From Paludibacterium purpuratum (GTDB taxonomy: Bacteria > Pseudomonadota > Gammaproteobacteria > Burkholderiales > Chromobacteriaceae), in NCBI RefSeq assembly GCF_004363805.1, contig NZ_SNZP01000015.1, forward strand, positions 53,905-117,904: a DNA stretch of 64,000 nt. Direction: 5' to 3'. This document shows positions 31,055-39,601 of the stretch, in pieces. Below the pieces are notes generated by a model that was not told the DNA's origin, searched no databases, and saw nothing but the letters and a program-made list of their open reading frames with translations. A program made the translations under genes and the position numbers. Within the stretch, counting starts at the first letter, position 1. Each line of letters opens with the position of its first letter.

Positions 31055-31676
31055 GCGCGCGGCTGTGGCCGGCCTGTTGTTGGCCGGCGGCGCCGGGCGC
31101 CGCATGGGCGGCGTCGACAAGGGCTGGCAGCTGTTGGCGGGTCGCGCGCTGGTAGAGCATGTGTTGGATCGGCTCGCGCCGCAGGTCGGGCCGCTTTGGC
31201 TCAGCGCCAACCGCTCGCTCGAACGCTACCGCAGCCTGGGGTTGCCGGTACTGCCGGATGACGCGTGTTGGACCGATATGGGACCGTTGGCCGGTTTGGC
31301 GACCCTGGCGCCGCATTTGCCTCCCTCCGTGGATTTTGTCCAACTGGCCCCTTGTGACACACCGTTGCTGCCAACCGATCTGGTGGCCAGGCTCTACGCG
31401 TTTCTGGCGTGCCACGCCGATTGCGCCGCCTGCTACCCGCAGACGTCCGACGGTCCGGAACCGGTGATGCTGCTGCTGCGGCGTGCTGCGTTGTCTGGCT
31501 TGCCGGACTATCTACGCCAAGGAGGGCGCAGCTTGCGCGGCTGGCTTGCCGCCTGTGGCGGTGCGGCCGTGCCCTTCGACGCCTCGACGGCTTTCGCCAA
31601 CGCCAACGATCCCGACAGCCTGCAGCGGCTGGATCTTTTGTTGCGCGCCGCCACGGTGCGCGATTCCGGAGCTTGA
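31026..31676 (+). CDS. mobA: Molybdenum cofactor guanylyltransferase
   Basis: Transfers GMP from GTP to Mo-MPT to build the MGD cofactor used by the DMSO-reductase family. The 216 residues have the nucleotidyltransferase motif LLAGGAGRRMGGVDKGW and a TDMGPLAGLATL segment; LAPCDTPLLP carries the metal aspartate. It overlaps moaE by 29 bases, so it is translationally linked. Either of two ATGs (31026, 31032) may be used. Confidence 0.92.
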   Translation: MTMPVCVGPERAAVAGLLLAGGAGRRMGGVDKGWQLLAGRALVEHVLDRLAPQVGPLWLSANRSLERYRSLGLPVLPDDACWTDMGPLAGLATLAPHLPPSVDFVQLAPCDTPLLPTDLVARLYAFLACHADCAACYPQTSDGPEPVMLLLRRAALSGLPDYLRQGGRSLRGWLAACGGAAVPFDASTAFANANDPDSLQRLDLLLRAATVRDSGA

Positions 31677-31678
31677 TA

Positions 31679-32869
31679 ATGATGGATTACTACCAGGCGC
31701 TCGACGCGCTGGCACAAGCGCTGCCGCCGCTGGCCGACAGCGAAACCTTGCCGCTAGCGGCGGCAACGGGCCGGGTGTTGGCCGAGCCGCTGTCGGCTAG
31801 GCTCGATACGCCGGCCTTCGACAATAGCGCCATGGATGGCTACGCGCTGGCCGATCCGGCCGGCACCTTGACGCGCTTCGCGCTGGTCGGGCGCACCGCC
31901 GCGGGCGACACACCGGCGGCAGCCCTGCAAGCGGGCGAGGCGCTACGGATTTTTACCGGCGCACCGCTACCCCCCGGTGCGACTGCCGTGGTGCCGCAGG
32001 AGTATGCACGGCTCGAAGGCGGACAGCTACAGCTTGAAGCCCCGTTGCCGGTAGGACGCAATATTCGTCGCCAGGCGGAAGAGTTTGCCGCTGGGGCGGC
32101 GTTGTTGGCTGCTGGCAGCCGGCTTGGTCCCGCTGCCATTGCGTTGGCCGCAAGCCAGGGCTATGTCGCGCTGCCGGTGCGCCGTCGGCTGCGTGTGGCG
32201 GTGTTCTCCAGCGGCAATGAATTGTGCGAGCCGGGTGACGCGCTGGCGCAGGGCAAGATTTACGATGCCAATCGCTATCAGTTGTTGGCCTGGCTCGCCG
32301 CCTGGCCGGTCGAGGTGGTCGATGGCGGCATACTGCCGGACAGCTTGGCCGAGACACGTGCGCGGCTGGCCGAGGTGGCCGACGGGGTGGACGTGATTCT
32401 GACCAGTGGCGGCGCGTCGGTTGGCGAGGAAGATCATCTCAAGGCGGCGTTATGCGCCATCGGCCAGCTCGATGCCTGGAAACTGGCCATCAAACCCGGC
32501 AAGCCGTTCGCTTGGGGTCGGGCCGGCGCGGCGCATGTATTCATGTTGCCAGGTAATCCGGTGGCGACCTTTGTCACCTTTCACCTGCTGGTGGCGCCGG
32601 CCTTGCGTTGCCTGAGCGGGGTGTCGCCTGCGCGCCCGGCGAGCCTGCGCGTCCGCGCCGCCTTTGCCCGCGCAGGCGGCGAGGCGCGACGGGAGTTTCT
32701 GCGTGCCCGTCTCGGCATCGGCGCCGATGGTTTGCCCGAGGCGACACCGCTTTTTGGCCAGGGCTCGGCCATGTTGAGCGCCTGCGCCGAGGCGGATTGT
32801 CTGTTGGAGGTGCCGCCGGCGACCGCGGTGGCGGTCGGCGATTGGTTGACGGCCTTTCCGTTGGCTTGA
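31679..32869 (+). CDS. moeA: Molybdopterin molybdenumtransferase MoeA
   Basis: Inserts molybdate into adenylylated molybdopterin. The 396 residues match MoeA/gephyrin E: FDNSAMDGYAL near the N-terminus, IFTGAPLPPGATAVVPQE, the MPT-binding segment VILTSGGASVGEEDHLK, and KPGKPFAWGRAG followed by MLPGNPVATFVTF. It starts 3 bases after the mobA stop. Together with moaC, mobB, moaD, moaE and mobA it gives most of the Moco pathway; moaA, moaB/mog and moeB are not visible here. Confidence 0.94.
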   Translation: MMDYYQALDALAQALPPLADSETLPLAAATGRVLAEPLSARLDTPAFDNSAMDGYALADPAGTLTRFALVGRTAAGDTPAAALQAGEALRIFTGAPLPPGATAVVPQEYARLEGGQLQLEAPLPVGRNIRRQAEEFAAGAALLAAGSRLGPAAIALAASQGYVALPVRRRLRVAVFSSGNELCEPGDALAQGKIYDANRYQLLAWLAAWPVEVVDGGILPDSLAETRARLAEVADGVDVILTSGGASVGEEDHLKAALCAIGQLDAWKLAIKPGKPFAWGRAGAAHVFMLPGNPVATFVTFHLLVAPALRCLSGVSPARPASLRVRAAFARAGGEARREFLRARLGIGADGLPEATPLFGQGSAMLSACAEADCLLEVPPATAVAVGDWLTAFPLA

Positions 32870-32875
32870 CCGGCG

Positions 32876-33451
32876 TTACGCGACCTGCGGCGGGTCTAGC
32901 CGACGCGGCCCGTCAATGTCGTCGAGTGCGGTGACGAAGCCGTTGTCCCGGTAGCTGGCGGCGATGCGCGCGAGTCGTTCGGGCTCGGCCGCAAGCGTAG
33001 CGGGTAGCATGATGCCGATGCGGCAAGGCAGCGCCAAGCGTTCGACAATATCGCGAAAGACCGTGCCGTGGCCCTCGGGCACGCCGTCGATCAGCGCGCG
33101 GCTGACCGGTAGGTAGATGGTTTGCGCCGGCCGGGCGCGGCTTAGCAGGTTGAGCAGGTGCACCGAGCGGGCGAAACGGTCGAGCACCACGGCGGTTTCG
33201 CTGGCACGGCACAGGGCGATGACCGTGTCTTCCCTCACTGCCTGACCGGTCGGCGCGCGGTAACGCGTGTGCGCCAGCCACATATCCGGCCGCGGCCGGC
33301 GCAATTCGGTTTCGACCCGATGCTTGAGAAACAGGCCGGCGTAGCCGCCATCGGCGTCGGCCACGATGGGAAAGTGGCTGAAGTAGTGCGACTGGACTTG
33401 GCGGATAAAGAAGCTCAATCGGTCGTCGCCCATGTCGTCGTCTTTCGCCAT
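32876..33451 (-). CDS. Truncated, degenerate EAL-like domain protein
   Basis: A 191-residue protein that I align by eye with EAL domains. FPIVADADGGYAGLFLKHRVE stands where the EAL motif would be, LDRFARSVHLLNLL matches the helix before the NVS strand, and TIYLPVSRALI with EGHGTVF resembles the NVHPRLL...HG pattern of divergent EAL proteins. The chain ends just after NGFVTALDDIDG, the equivalent of the DDFGTG strand. The EAL glutamate and the second half of the barrel are missing, so phosphodiesterase activity is unlikely. It overlaps the DUF2325 gene by 37 bases; Met7 (33433) is an alternative start. Confidence 0.6.
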   Translation of the reverse strand: MAKDDDMGDDRLSFFIRQVQSHYFSHFPIVADADGGYAGLFLKHRVETELRRPRPDMWLAHTRYRAPTGQAVREDTVIALCRASETAVVLDRFARSVHLLNLLSRARPAQTIYLPVSRALIDGVPEGHGTVFRDIVERLALPCRIGIMLPATLAAEPERLARIAASYRDNGFVTALDDIDGPRRLDPPQVA

Positions 33452-33702
33452 TGCGCACCGGCCTTGCGGCCGAAGTATTCCACCGGCCAATCCTGCCGGC
33501 CGGCCTCCTGGCGTACCCGCTTGCACAGGTTGTGATTGACGTAACCCAGCATGACGACGATCAGATCCACATGGAGCGGGAAGGTGCGACGGCAGTCGCC
33601 GGTCTTGCGCCCTTCCCAGTGCTCGACTTGATCGTAGCCGCGTAGCGCCAGTTGGCGCCGCACGGTCTCCACGGTATCGCCGCCGACAATCAGTGCTCTC
33701 AT
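33415..33702 (-). CDS. DUF2325 domain protein
   Basis: A 95-residue protein starting MRALIVGGDTVETVRRQLAL, which matches the DUF2325 pattern: a Rossmann-like GGD start, then VDLIVVMLGYVNHNL, then a basic C-terminus. Its role is unknown. It lies 16 bp after the sulfate-binding protein gene and overlaps the EAL-like gene, so the three form one unit. The C-terminal TTTWATTD tail may be read out of the overlap region and is not conserved-looking. Confidence 0.72.
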   Translation of the reverse strand: MRALIVGGDTVETVRRQLALRGYDQVEHWEGRKTGDCRRTFPLHVDLIVVMLGYVNHNLCKRVRQEAGRQDWPVEYFGRKAGAQWRKTTTWATTD

Positions 33703-33718
33703 CGCGCATCCTCCCGGT

Positions 33719-34723
33719 TTACTGCCCCTGGATTTGGTCGAAAATGCCGCCATCGTTGAAATGCTTCGCTTGGGTCTTGCGCCAATCGCCGAAAGTCTCC
33801 TTGAAGGTGAACAGCTTCAGTTGCGGGAACTGGGCGCGGTACGCTGCGGCGATCTTGCTGTCCTGCGGCCGATAGTAATGTGCGGCCGCCAGCGTTTGGC
33901 CTTGCGGCGAATACAGATATTTCAGATAGGCTTCGGCGACCTTGCGCGTGCCGTGGGCGTCGACGTTCTTGTCGACCACCGCCACCGGCGGTTCGGCCAG
34001 AATGCTTTCCGACGGTGTCACGATCTGCACTTTGTCCGGTCCGAGTTCCTTGATCGATAGCAGCGCCTCATTCTCCCAGGCCAGCAATACGTCGCCCTGG
34101 CCGCGCTCGACGAAGCTGATGGTGGCGCCGCGCGCGCCGGCATCCAGGATCGGCACGTTCTTGTAGAGCGCCTTGACGAAGTTCTTGGCGGCGGACTCGT
34201 TGCCTTTGTTGTGGTGCAGCGCGTAGCCCCAGGCCGCCAGATAGTTCCAGCGCGCACCGCCGGACGTTTTCGGGTTGGGGGTGATGACCTGGATGCCGGG
34301 TCGGATCAGGTCGTTCCAGTCGCGGATGTGCTTGGGATTGCCCTTGCGCACCAGGAAGACGATGGTCGAGGTGTAGGGCGAGCTGTTGTTGGGCAGCCGC
34401 ACTTGCCAGTTTTGGGCCAGTAGTCCTCGATCCGCCAGGGTGTCGATGTCGTAGCCGAGTGCCAGCGTGGCGACGTCGGCGCCAATACCGTCCAGGATGG
34501 CGCGCGCCTGTTTGGCGGAACCGCCATGCGATTGGCGCACGGTGACGGCTTGACCGCCGGTCTTTTTCCAGTAATCGGCGAATGCCTTGTTGTAACTTTG
34601 ATAGAACTCGCGCGTCGGATCGTAGGACACGTTCAGTAGCGTGACGTCGGCGTAAGCACCGCTCAGACTCAGGGCCAGCGGCAGGGCATGGGCCCAGCGT
34701 AGGGTGGGGCGAGGCATCGGCAT
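33719..34723 (-). CDS. Periplasmic sulfate-binding protein (orphan)
   Basis: A 334-residue precursor with a signal peptide ending near SGAYA (mature [20 protein letters not shown]). It is a close match to Sbp/Cys[65 protein letters not shown] and [14 protein letters not shown]. No cysTWA permease or ATPase genes are nearby; instead it is followed by a DUF2325 gene and a degenerate EAL gene. It may feed a CysTWA system encoded elsewhere or act as a sensor. The upstream AT-rich region carries repeated GGAATAA/TTATTCC motifs. Confidence 0.92.
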   Translation of the reverse strand: MPMPRPTLRWAHALPLALSLSGAYADVTLLNVSYDPTREFYQSYNKAFADYWKKTGGQAVTVRQSHGGSAKQARAILDGIGADVATLALGYDIDTLADRGLLAQNWQVRLPNNSSPYTSTIVFLVRKGNPKHIRDWNDLIRPGIQVITPNPKTSGGARWNYLAAWGYALHHNKGNESAAKNFVKALYKNVPILDAGARGATISFVERGQGDVLLAWENEALLSIKELGPDKVQIVTPSESILAEPPVAVVDKNVDAHGTRKVAEAYLKYLYSPQGQTLAAAHYYRPQDSKIAAAYRAQFPQLKLFTFKETFGDWRKTQAKHFNDGGIFDQIQGQ

Positions 34724-34764
34724 CTCCGTGCGGTGGGTATGACGGAGAGTCTAATGCAAATTAC

Positions 34765-34824
34765 TTATTCCAACAAAATGGCTTTTTTCTATTTTTTTAT
34801 TCTTTTATGGAATAAAAATTATTC
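34765..34824. promoter_or_regulatory. AT-rich region with four GGAATAA/TTATTC motifs before the sulfate-binding protein gene
   Basis: TTATTCC at 34765-34771, TTATTC at 34797-34802, GGAATAA at 34809-34815 and TTATTC at 34819-34824. The two middle copies form a 9-bp inverted repeat (TTTTTATTC / GAATAAAAA, 7-base loop). CysB-controlled sulfur genes often carry such ATTCC-type half-sites; assignment to CysB is inference. Confidence 0.45.
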
Positions 34825-35124
34825 AGATGCGGGCGTGAGGAAGCGCTTGATGCGATGGATCGGCGCCACGCTTTTCTTGCCGGATGCGTCCGTCTTCTTG
34901 ATGGCGATCTTCTTAGCGGGCTTCTTGCTGGAGGATTCCGCGCGGTGGATGTGCACCGGCGGGGCGGCCTCGTCGTCGTCCATGTCCATATCGGGCACAG
35001 CGCGGCCCGATGCGGTGCTCTGAACCACGGCGCTGGCGTTGTTGGTGGCGGTTGGCTTCGGCACGGGCATGGCCTGCGCCGCTCCCAGCACAATCAGCAA
35101 TGCCGCCGTAATCAGTCTCTTCAC
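34819..35124 (-). CDS. Small secreted protein, lysine-rich, unknown function
   Basis: A 101-residue protein with a signal peptide (MKRLITAALLIVLGAAQA) and a low-complexity mature chain: an acidic patch MDMDDDE, an HIHR segment, and a basic C-terminal half (SSSKKPAKKIAIKKTDASGKK). It begins with GTG at 35124, with AGGAC about 9 bases before. No family is recognised. The acidic and histidine residues could bind metal, but this is speculative. Confidence 0.6.
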   Translation of the reverse strand: MKRLITAALLIVLGAAQAMPVPKPTATNNASAVVQSTASGRAVPDMDMDDDEAAPPVHIHRAESSSKKPAKKIAIKKTDASGKKSVAPIHRIKRFLTPASE

Positions 35125-35187
35125 GGTCGGGTCCTGTCTTCTGCTGGCAAGTGGGTTATCGTCTTGCCGGCATTTGTCTCTACGGTG

Positions 35188-35205
35188 GCACCCATCGATG
35201 GGTGC
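35188..35205. repeat. Perfect 18-bp palindrome
   Basis: GCACCCATCGATGGGTGC, fully self-complementary with no loop, so more likely a protein-binding site than an RNA hairpin. It is 63 bp before the small secreted protein gene (minus strand) and 318 bp before the GAF gene. Confidence 0.6.
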
Positions 35206-35345
35206 GGTGAACCTGCCTTTAGTCGTTTGCGAGGCCAGTTGGCCCGCGCGCTGTCGACGGGACAGGTTTTTATGCCAAGAATCGGCTTTGATTTGAATGA
35301 ATTATCGGAAACGGCCTGAGTAGCGTCTGTTGGGCGAATGTGTTG

Positions 35346-35367
35346 ATATGTAATGGAATGTACATAT
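35346..35367. repeat. Inverted repeat ATATGTA-N8-TACATAT
   Basis: Perfect 7-bp arms in an otherwise GC-rich region. It might be an operator or promoter element of the GAF gene 156 bp downstream. Confidence 0.4.
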
Positions 35368-35522
35368 ATCGCCGTGGCAAAAGGCCGAGCGGCTTGCATT
35401 CGTGGCGACAATCGCCGATACCGGAGAATAGGTTGCGATGCCGCGCGGAGGGGGGAGGCGGCCGATCGACCGTGTTGTGAGTGCTTTTGCCGGCCGTGTC
35501 CGGCTTTTCAATCAGGTTTGCT

Positions 35523-36503
35523 ATGCTGCCAGCCCCCGTCCCCGAGAATGAGTCGTTACGGCTTGCCGCACTCGATTCCTTCGATCTGCTGTACACCCCG
35601 GCCGAAGAGCGCTTTGACCGGCTGACCCGTGTGGCGGCACAGGCATTGTCGATGCCGATCGCGTTGATCTCGCTCGTGGGGCGCGAACAGCAGTGGTTCA
35701 AGTCGCGCGTCGGCTGCGCCTGGTCGGAAACCCCTCGCCCCCTGTCCATCTGCGCACACGCCATCTTGCTCGATGATGCACTGGTGGTGCCCGATATCCT
35801 GCTGGATCACCGGTTTCACGATTATCCCCTGGTGGGCGGCGTGCCGGACGTGCGTTTCTATGCCGGCGTGCCGTTGCGGCTGGCCTTCGGTTTCAAGGTG
35901 GGAACGTTATGCGTTATGGACACCCAACCGCGTACCTTGGACGCCAACCAGCTCACCACCTTGCTCGACCTGGCGCGCGCGGTGGAGGAAACCTTGCTGC
36001 AAGACCGCATGGCGCAGGCGCACCCGAGCGAGGGCGGCCTGATGTCCTGCAGTCAGCGGCCCTCGCTGTTGGATGCCGCCAGCGGCTGCTGGAACCGGGC
36101 CGGTTTCGAGGCGTTGTTGCAGGCCGAAGCAGCTCATGCTCGCCAGCATGAGCTGCCGTTCGCTTTGTTGATGTTGTCGGTGGAGGGATTGTCGGCCGAC
36201 GAGCCGGTGTTGGTCGCCGAGGTGGCCAGCCGGCTGCGACGCGTGCTGCAGGGTGCCGGCATTGTGACGCGTTTTTCGCCCGAGTCGTTCGTATTGCTGA
36301 TTTCCCCGTGCGACAAGCCGATGCTCGGCCGGATTCAGCGCCGGGTGCGCGCCGCGATTCAGGAGCGGCCGTTTTCCGGCCGGGCCGTGACAGTCAGTTG
36401 CGGCGGGGCCATGGTCGGCTATCCTGGCTTCGATGTGGCGTTGGCGCTGGTCGATGCCGATCGGCGCCTACAACAAGCGCGCCGTCGGGCCGGGGCGATG
36501 TGA
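35523..36503 (+). CDS. GAF domain protein with degenerate GGDEF domain
   Basis: A 326-residue cytoplasmic protein. Residues about 10-165 form a GAF domain of the type common in two-component sensors (FDRLTRVAAQALSMPIALISLVGREQQWFKSRVG, SICAHAIL, YAGVPLRLAFGFKVGTLCVMD). The second half (about 185-320) resembles GGDEF (LLDAASGCWNRAGFEALLQAEAAHAR), but the catalytic loop reads RFSPESF, so it should not make c-di-GMP. The ATG at 35523 is preferred; a GTG at 35481 is in frame. Second protein in the window with a dead GGDEF site. Confidence 0.82.
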   Translation: MLPAPVPENESLRLAALDSFDLLYTPAEERFDRLTRVAAQALSMPIALISLVGREQQWFKSRVGCAWSETPRPLSICAHAILLDDALVVPDILLDHRFHDYPLVGGVPDVRFYAGVPLRLAFGFKVGTLCVMDTQPRTLDANQLTTLLDLARAVEETLLQDRMAQAHPSEGGLMSCSQRPSLLDAASGCWNRAGFEALLQAEAAHARQHELPFALLMLSVEGLSADEPVLVAEVASRLRRVLQGAGIVTRFSPESFVLLISPCDKPMLGRIQRRVRAAIQERPFSGRAVTVSCGGAMVGYPGFDVALALVDADRRLQQARRRAGAM

Positions 36504-36516
36504 CGTTGCCTGGGCC

Positions 36517-37980
36517 TTATGCATCCAGCCCGTTTTGCACCATCTCCGCCGCGCGGATCAGCGCGCGCGCCTTGTTTTGCGTTTCCTGCCATTCCGACTG
36601 GGGTACCGAATCGGCGACGATGCCGGCGCCGGACTGCACGTACAGCATGCCGTCCTTGACGATGCCGGTACGGATGGCGATGGCCAGATCCATCTCGCCG
36701 CTGAAGGCCAGGTAGCCGACCGCGCCGCCGTAAATGCCGCGTTTGCTCGGCTCAAGTTCGTCGATGATTTCCATGGCGCGGATCTTCGGTGCGCCCGATA
36801 GCGTGCCGGCCGGAAAGGTGGCGCGGATCACGTCGATGTTGGGTACGCTGTCGTCGATCGCACCCTCCACGCTCGACACGATGTGCATCACATGCGAGTA
36901 GCGTTCGATCACCATTTTGTCGGTCAGCTGTACCGAGCCGGTATCGGCCACTCTGCCGATGTCGTTGCGCCCCAGGTCGATCAGCATGACGTGTTCGGCG
37001 ATCTCCTTCGGGTCGGCGAGCAGTTCCTCGGCCAGTGCCTGATCCGATTCGGGCGTCGCGCCACGCGGCCGCGTACCGGCTAGCGGCCGTACCGTGACCG
37101 TGCCGCCGCCTCGGCGTACCAGGATCTCCGGCGAGGAGCCGATCACATGGAAGTCGCCGAAATGATAGAAAAACATGTAAGGCGACGGATTGAGGCTGCG
37201 CAGCGCTCGATACAGCGCCAGCGGCGGTTCCTGATACTGCATCTGCATACGCTGCGCCAGAACCACCTGCATGATGTCGCCGGCCAGGATGTAGCGTTTG
37301 CACTGCTCGACCGCGCGCATGAAGGCTTCGGCCCCGAACTCCGATATCGCAAGGCTTTTCTTGCCCGGCAGCGACAGGGGAATGTCCACCGGATTGCGCA
37401 GCTGGGCACGCAGTTGGCCAAGGCGGGCATGGGCACGGAAGTAGGCATTTTCCTGTGCAGGGTCGGCATACACCACCAGGTACAGCTTGCCTGACAGGTT
37501 GTCGAAAACGGCGACTTCTTCGGATAACAGCAGCAGGATGTCGGGCGTATCGACCGTGTCCGGTTTGTCGGTTTCGGCCAGGCGCTTTTCGATATGGCGC
37601 ACTGTGTCGTAGCCGAAATAACCGACCAGACCGCTAGGCGTGCGCGGTAGGCCATCGACCGGGGCGGCGCGGAAACGTGCTTGGTACTCTTTGATGAAGT
37701 CGAGTGGATTGCCGTGATAGGACTCGACGACGGTATCGTCTTCTTCGACCTGTAGCGTACTCTGTTTGACGCGCAGCCGCGTGCGGCAGGGCAGGCCGAT
37801 GAACGAGTAGCGACCGAAGCGCTCGCCGCCGACGACGGATTCGAGCAAGTAGGAATAGGGTTGATTGGCCAGCTTAAGATAGACCGACAGCGGGGTGTCC
37901 AGGTCGGCGAACAACTCCAGTACGACGGGAATACGGTTGTAGCCGCGACGCGCCAGGTCGTCGAACTCGCTCTGTTTCAT
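36517..37980 (-). CDS. trpE: Anthranilate synthase component I
   Basis: Converts chorismate plus glutamine/ammonia to anthranilate with TrpG. The 487 residues start [20 protein letters not shown] and contain the tryptophan feedback site ([18 protein letters not shown]) and the chorismate-binding core: [46 protein letters not shown] and [19 protein letters not shown]. The ATG at 37980 is 23 bases after the -10 element of a near-consensus promoter. No tryptophan-rich leader peptide is seen. It is downstream of rpe-SDR-gph, while trpGD lies 22 kb away. Confidence 0.95.
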   Translation of the reverse strand: MKQSEFDDLARRGYNRIPVVLELFADLDTPLSVYLKLANQPYSYLLESVVGGERFGRYSFIGLPCRTRLRVKQSTLQVEEDDTVVESYHGNPLDFIKEYQARFRAAPVDGLPRTPSGLVGYFGYDTVRHIEKRLAETDKPDTVDTPDILLLLSEEVAVFDNLSGKLYLVVYADPAQENAYFRAHARLGQLRAQLRNPVDIPLSLPGKKSLAISEFGAEAFMRAVEQCKRYILAGDIMQVVLAQRMQMQYQEPPLALYRALRSLNPSPYMFFYHFGDFHVIGSSPEILVRRGGGTVTVRPLAGTRPRGATPESDQALAEELLADPKEIAEHVMLIDLGRNDIGRVADTGSVQLTDKMVIERYSHVMHIVSSVEGAIDDSVPNIDVIRATFPAGTLSGAPKIRAMEIIDELEPSKRGIYGGAVGYLAFSGEMDLAIAIRTGIVKDGMLYVQSGAGIVADSVPQSEWQETQNKARALIRAAEMVQNGLDA

Positions 37981-38002
37981 GTTGGTCGTTGTCCCTGAGT
38001 TT

Positions 38003-38031
38003 GTTATATGCAGCCAGTGATAGCCACTCAA
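38003..38031 (-). promoter_or_regulatory. trpE: Likely trpE promoter
   Basis: On the minus strand, TTGAGT, a 17-bp spacer and TATAAC (5 of 6 consensus), 22 bp before the trpE ATG. It gives trpE its own start in addition to any readthrough from gph. Confidence 0.6.
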
Positions 38032-38091
38032 TTGGCGTATGGTTTTAAACCATTCTTGCCGAATTCACAGGGGAAGTAAATCGGGACGCCG

Positions 38092-38135
38092 GCACCTGCC
38101 TGTCCGGTGTGCTGACCGGCCGGACACGCAGGTGC
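38092..38135. repeat. Large imperfect hairpin between gph and trpE
   Basis: Arms GCACCTGC-C-TGTCCGG and CCGGACA-C-GCAGGTGC (15 pairs with one C/C mismatch) and a 12-base loop. There is no T-run, so it is not a standard terminator; it may partly separate gph from trpE. Confidence 0.6.
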
Positions 38136-38149
38136 AAGGCGATGAAGCG

Positions 38150-38839
38150 TCAAATAGCCGGCGCCGGCGGTTTGATCATGTCGTACAAGGATTCCAGTGT
38201 GTCGAGCGCCAAATCGGCGCCGAGACTGTCGGCATCGGCGTAGCCATAGCGCATCAAGGCGACCGGGCAACCGGCATTGCGCGCCGCCAGCACATCGTTG
38301 GCCGAATCGCCGACCATCAAGAGTTCGCTCGGTTGCACGCCGAACGCTTGGCAAGTGTGGGTGAGCGGCAGTGCCGACGGTTTTTTCTCCGGCAGGGTGT
38401 CGCCGCCGATGATCAGCGCGAAATCATCCGCCAAGCCAAGCTCTTGCAGTAGCGGCTGCGCCAAGCGCTCGGATTTATTGGTCACCACGGCGAGCGGCAA
38501 TTGCAGCGCCTTGAGTAGCCCCAGCGCGGTGGTGACACCGGGGTAGACCGTGGTGTGCACCGTCAGGTGCTGGCGGTAGTATTGCACGAAGAATCGGAAG
38601 CCTTGCTCCCATTGCTCATGGGCCGCCAGTGTGTCGCGCTCATCGGTGATGGCCCGATGCACCAGGCTTGCGATGCCGTCGCCGACATGTTCGCGGATAC
38701 GTGCGTGTTGCAATGCCGGCATGCCCAGGTGATCGCGCATGGCGTTGGCGGCGGCGATCAGGTCGGGCAGAGAGTCGACCAGGGTGCCGTCGAGATCGAA
38801 GGCGATCGCTTTGATGTGTTCGAGTTTCATTTTTGTCAT
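38150..38839 (-). CDS. gph: Phosphoglycolate phosphatase
   Basis: HAD-superfamily phosphatase, 229 residues. Motif I FDLDGTLVDS (nucleophile Asp), motif II VVTNKS, and the C-terminal VGDSANDVLAARNAGCPVALMRYGYA are complete, with a helical cap (SLPDLIAAANAMRDHLG) typical of Gph. It clears 2-phosphoglycolate from DNA repair or oxidative damage. The ATG directly follows the stop of the SDR gene; rpe-SDR-gph form one unit. Met4 is an alternative start. Confidence 0.92.
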   Translation of the reverse strand: MTKMKLEHIKAIAFDLDGTLVDSLPDLIAAANAMRDHLGMPALQHARIREHVGDGIASLVHRAITDERDTLAAHEQWEQGFRFFVQYYRQHLTVHTTVYPGVTTALGLLKALQLPLAVVTNKSERLAQPLLQELGLADDFALIIGGDTLPEKKPSALPLTHTCQAFGVQPSELLMVGDSANDVLAARNAGCPVALMRYGYADADSLGADLALDTLESLYDMIKPPAPAI

Positions 38840-39601
38840 TCAGTCGGAAACCAGGGGAAGGTTGCGCAGATCGACGACCGGTTCGCGGCCGAAGTCGGCG
38901 CTGCGTAAATAACGCAGGATACGGTGTGCCGCCTCGCCCGCATCGGTCAGTTCGCCATCGGCCTTGAGCGCATCGAAGCGCGGCTTGAGCGGAAACTGGC
39001 GTGGATCGGCGGCGCGGATGGTCGCTTGCATATCGGTGTCGACCACACCCGGATAGAGCGCCGCCACGCGTGCGCCGTGCGGCAGCTCGGTCTGTTCCAG
39101 CGCGACATGGCGGCTGAAGTGATCGAGTCCCGCCTTGCCCGCGCCATAGACGCCCCAGCCGGGGTAGGCCTTGGCCGCGGCACCGGACGAGATGTTCAGT
39201 AGCCGCACATCGGGCGACAACGCCGGTGCTGCGGCCAGAAAGGCATTGGCCAATAACACCGGGCTGATCAAGTTGATGTGCAAGGCGTCGATGACCGCCT
39301 CGGGAGGGTATTCCCCCGCCGGCGCCATTGGTGCGACCACGCCGGCATTGTTGATCAAGTCGATCGACTCGAACGGCCCCGGGCCGAGCGCGGCAAGCAA
39401 GCGCGGCATCAACGAGGCGGTCTCCCCGGCGTTCGCCAGGTCGGCCTCGACGAAGCGGAAGCGGCCGGGAAGGTCGGCGCCGAGTCCGTGCGGCACATGG
39501 CGCGCCACGCCCACCACGGTCGACGACGGGTCGGTCAATAGCTTGCGCGTCAGCGCCAGGCCAAGACCGCGCGAGGCGCCGGTGATGAGATAGGCGCGCA
39601 T
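38840..39601 (-). CDS. Short-chain dehydrogenase/reductase
   Basis: A 253-residue SDR with the NADP-type cofactor loop ITGASRGLGLALTRKL, NNAG (LINNAGVVAPM) and the YGAGK active-site pair, plus the catalytic Ser in LLNISSGAAAKAYPG. The pattern is close to sepiapterin-reductase-like or benzil-reductase-like SDRs, but the substrate cannot be read. It overlaps rpe by one base (TGATG) and abuts gph, so it has been inserted into the usual rpe-gph pair and is co-transcribed with both. Confidence 0.85.
   Translation of the reverse strand: MRAYLITGASRGLGLALTRKLLTDPSSTVVGVARHVPHGLGADLPGRFRFVEADLANAGETASLMPRLLAALGPGPFESIDLINNAGVVAPMAPAGEYPPEAVIDALHINLISPVLLANAFLAAAPALSPDVRLLNISSGAAAKAYPGWGVYGAGKAGLDHFSRHVALEQTELPHGARVAALYPGVVDTDMQATIRAADPRQFPLKPRFDALKADGELTDAGEAAHRILRYLRSADFGREPVVDLRNLPLVSD

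Larger units (their letters stand above)
35125..35522. other. Intergenic region between the small secreted protein and the GAF gene
   Basis: A 398-bp region between divergent genes. It holds a perfect 18-bp palindrome (35188-35205) and an inverted repeat ATATGTA-N8-TACATAT (35346-35367). No convincing gene is seen; a 15-codon frame at 35272 has no good ribosome binding site. Confidence 0.5.

Noticed and set aside
35272..35319. 15-codon ORF (MPRIGFDLNELSETA) in the 35.1-35.5 kb gap
   Set aside because: Too short, no clear ribosome binding site and no structured context.
37981..38031. Possible trp leader peptide (MSGYHWLHI...) before trpE
   Set aside because: It would start with TTG, runs in frame into trpE without a stop, has only one tryptophan, and the -10 and -35 of the likely trpE promoter lie inside it.
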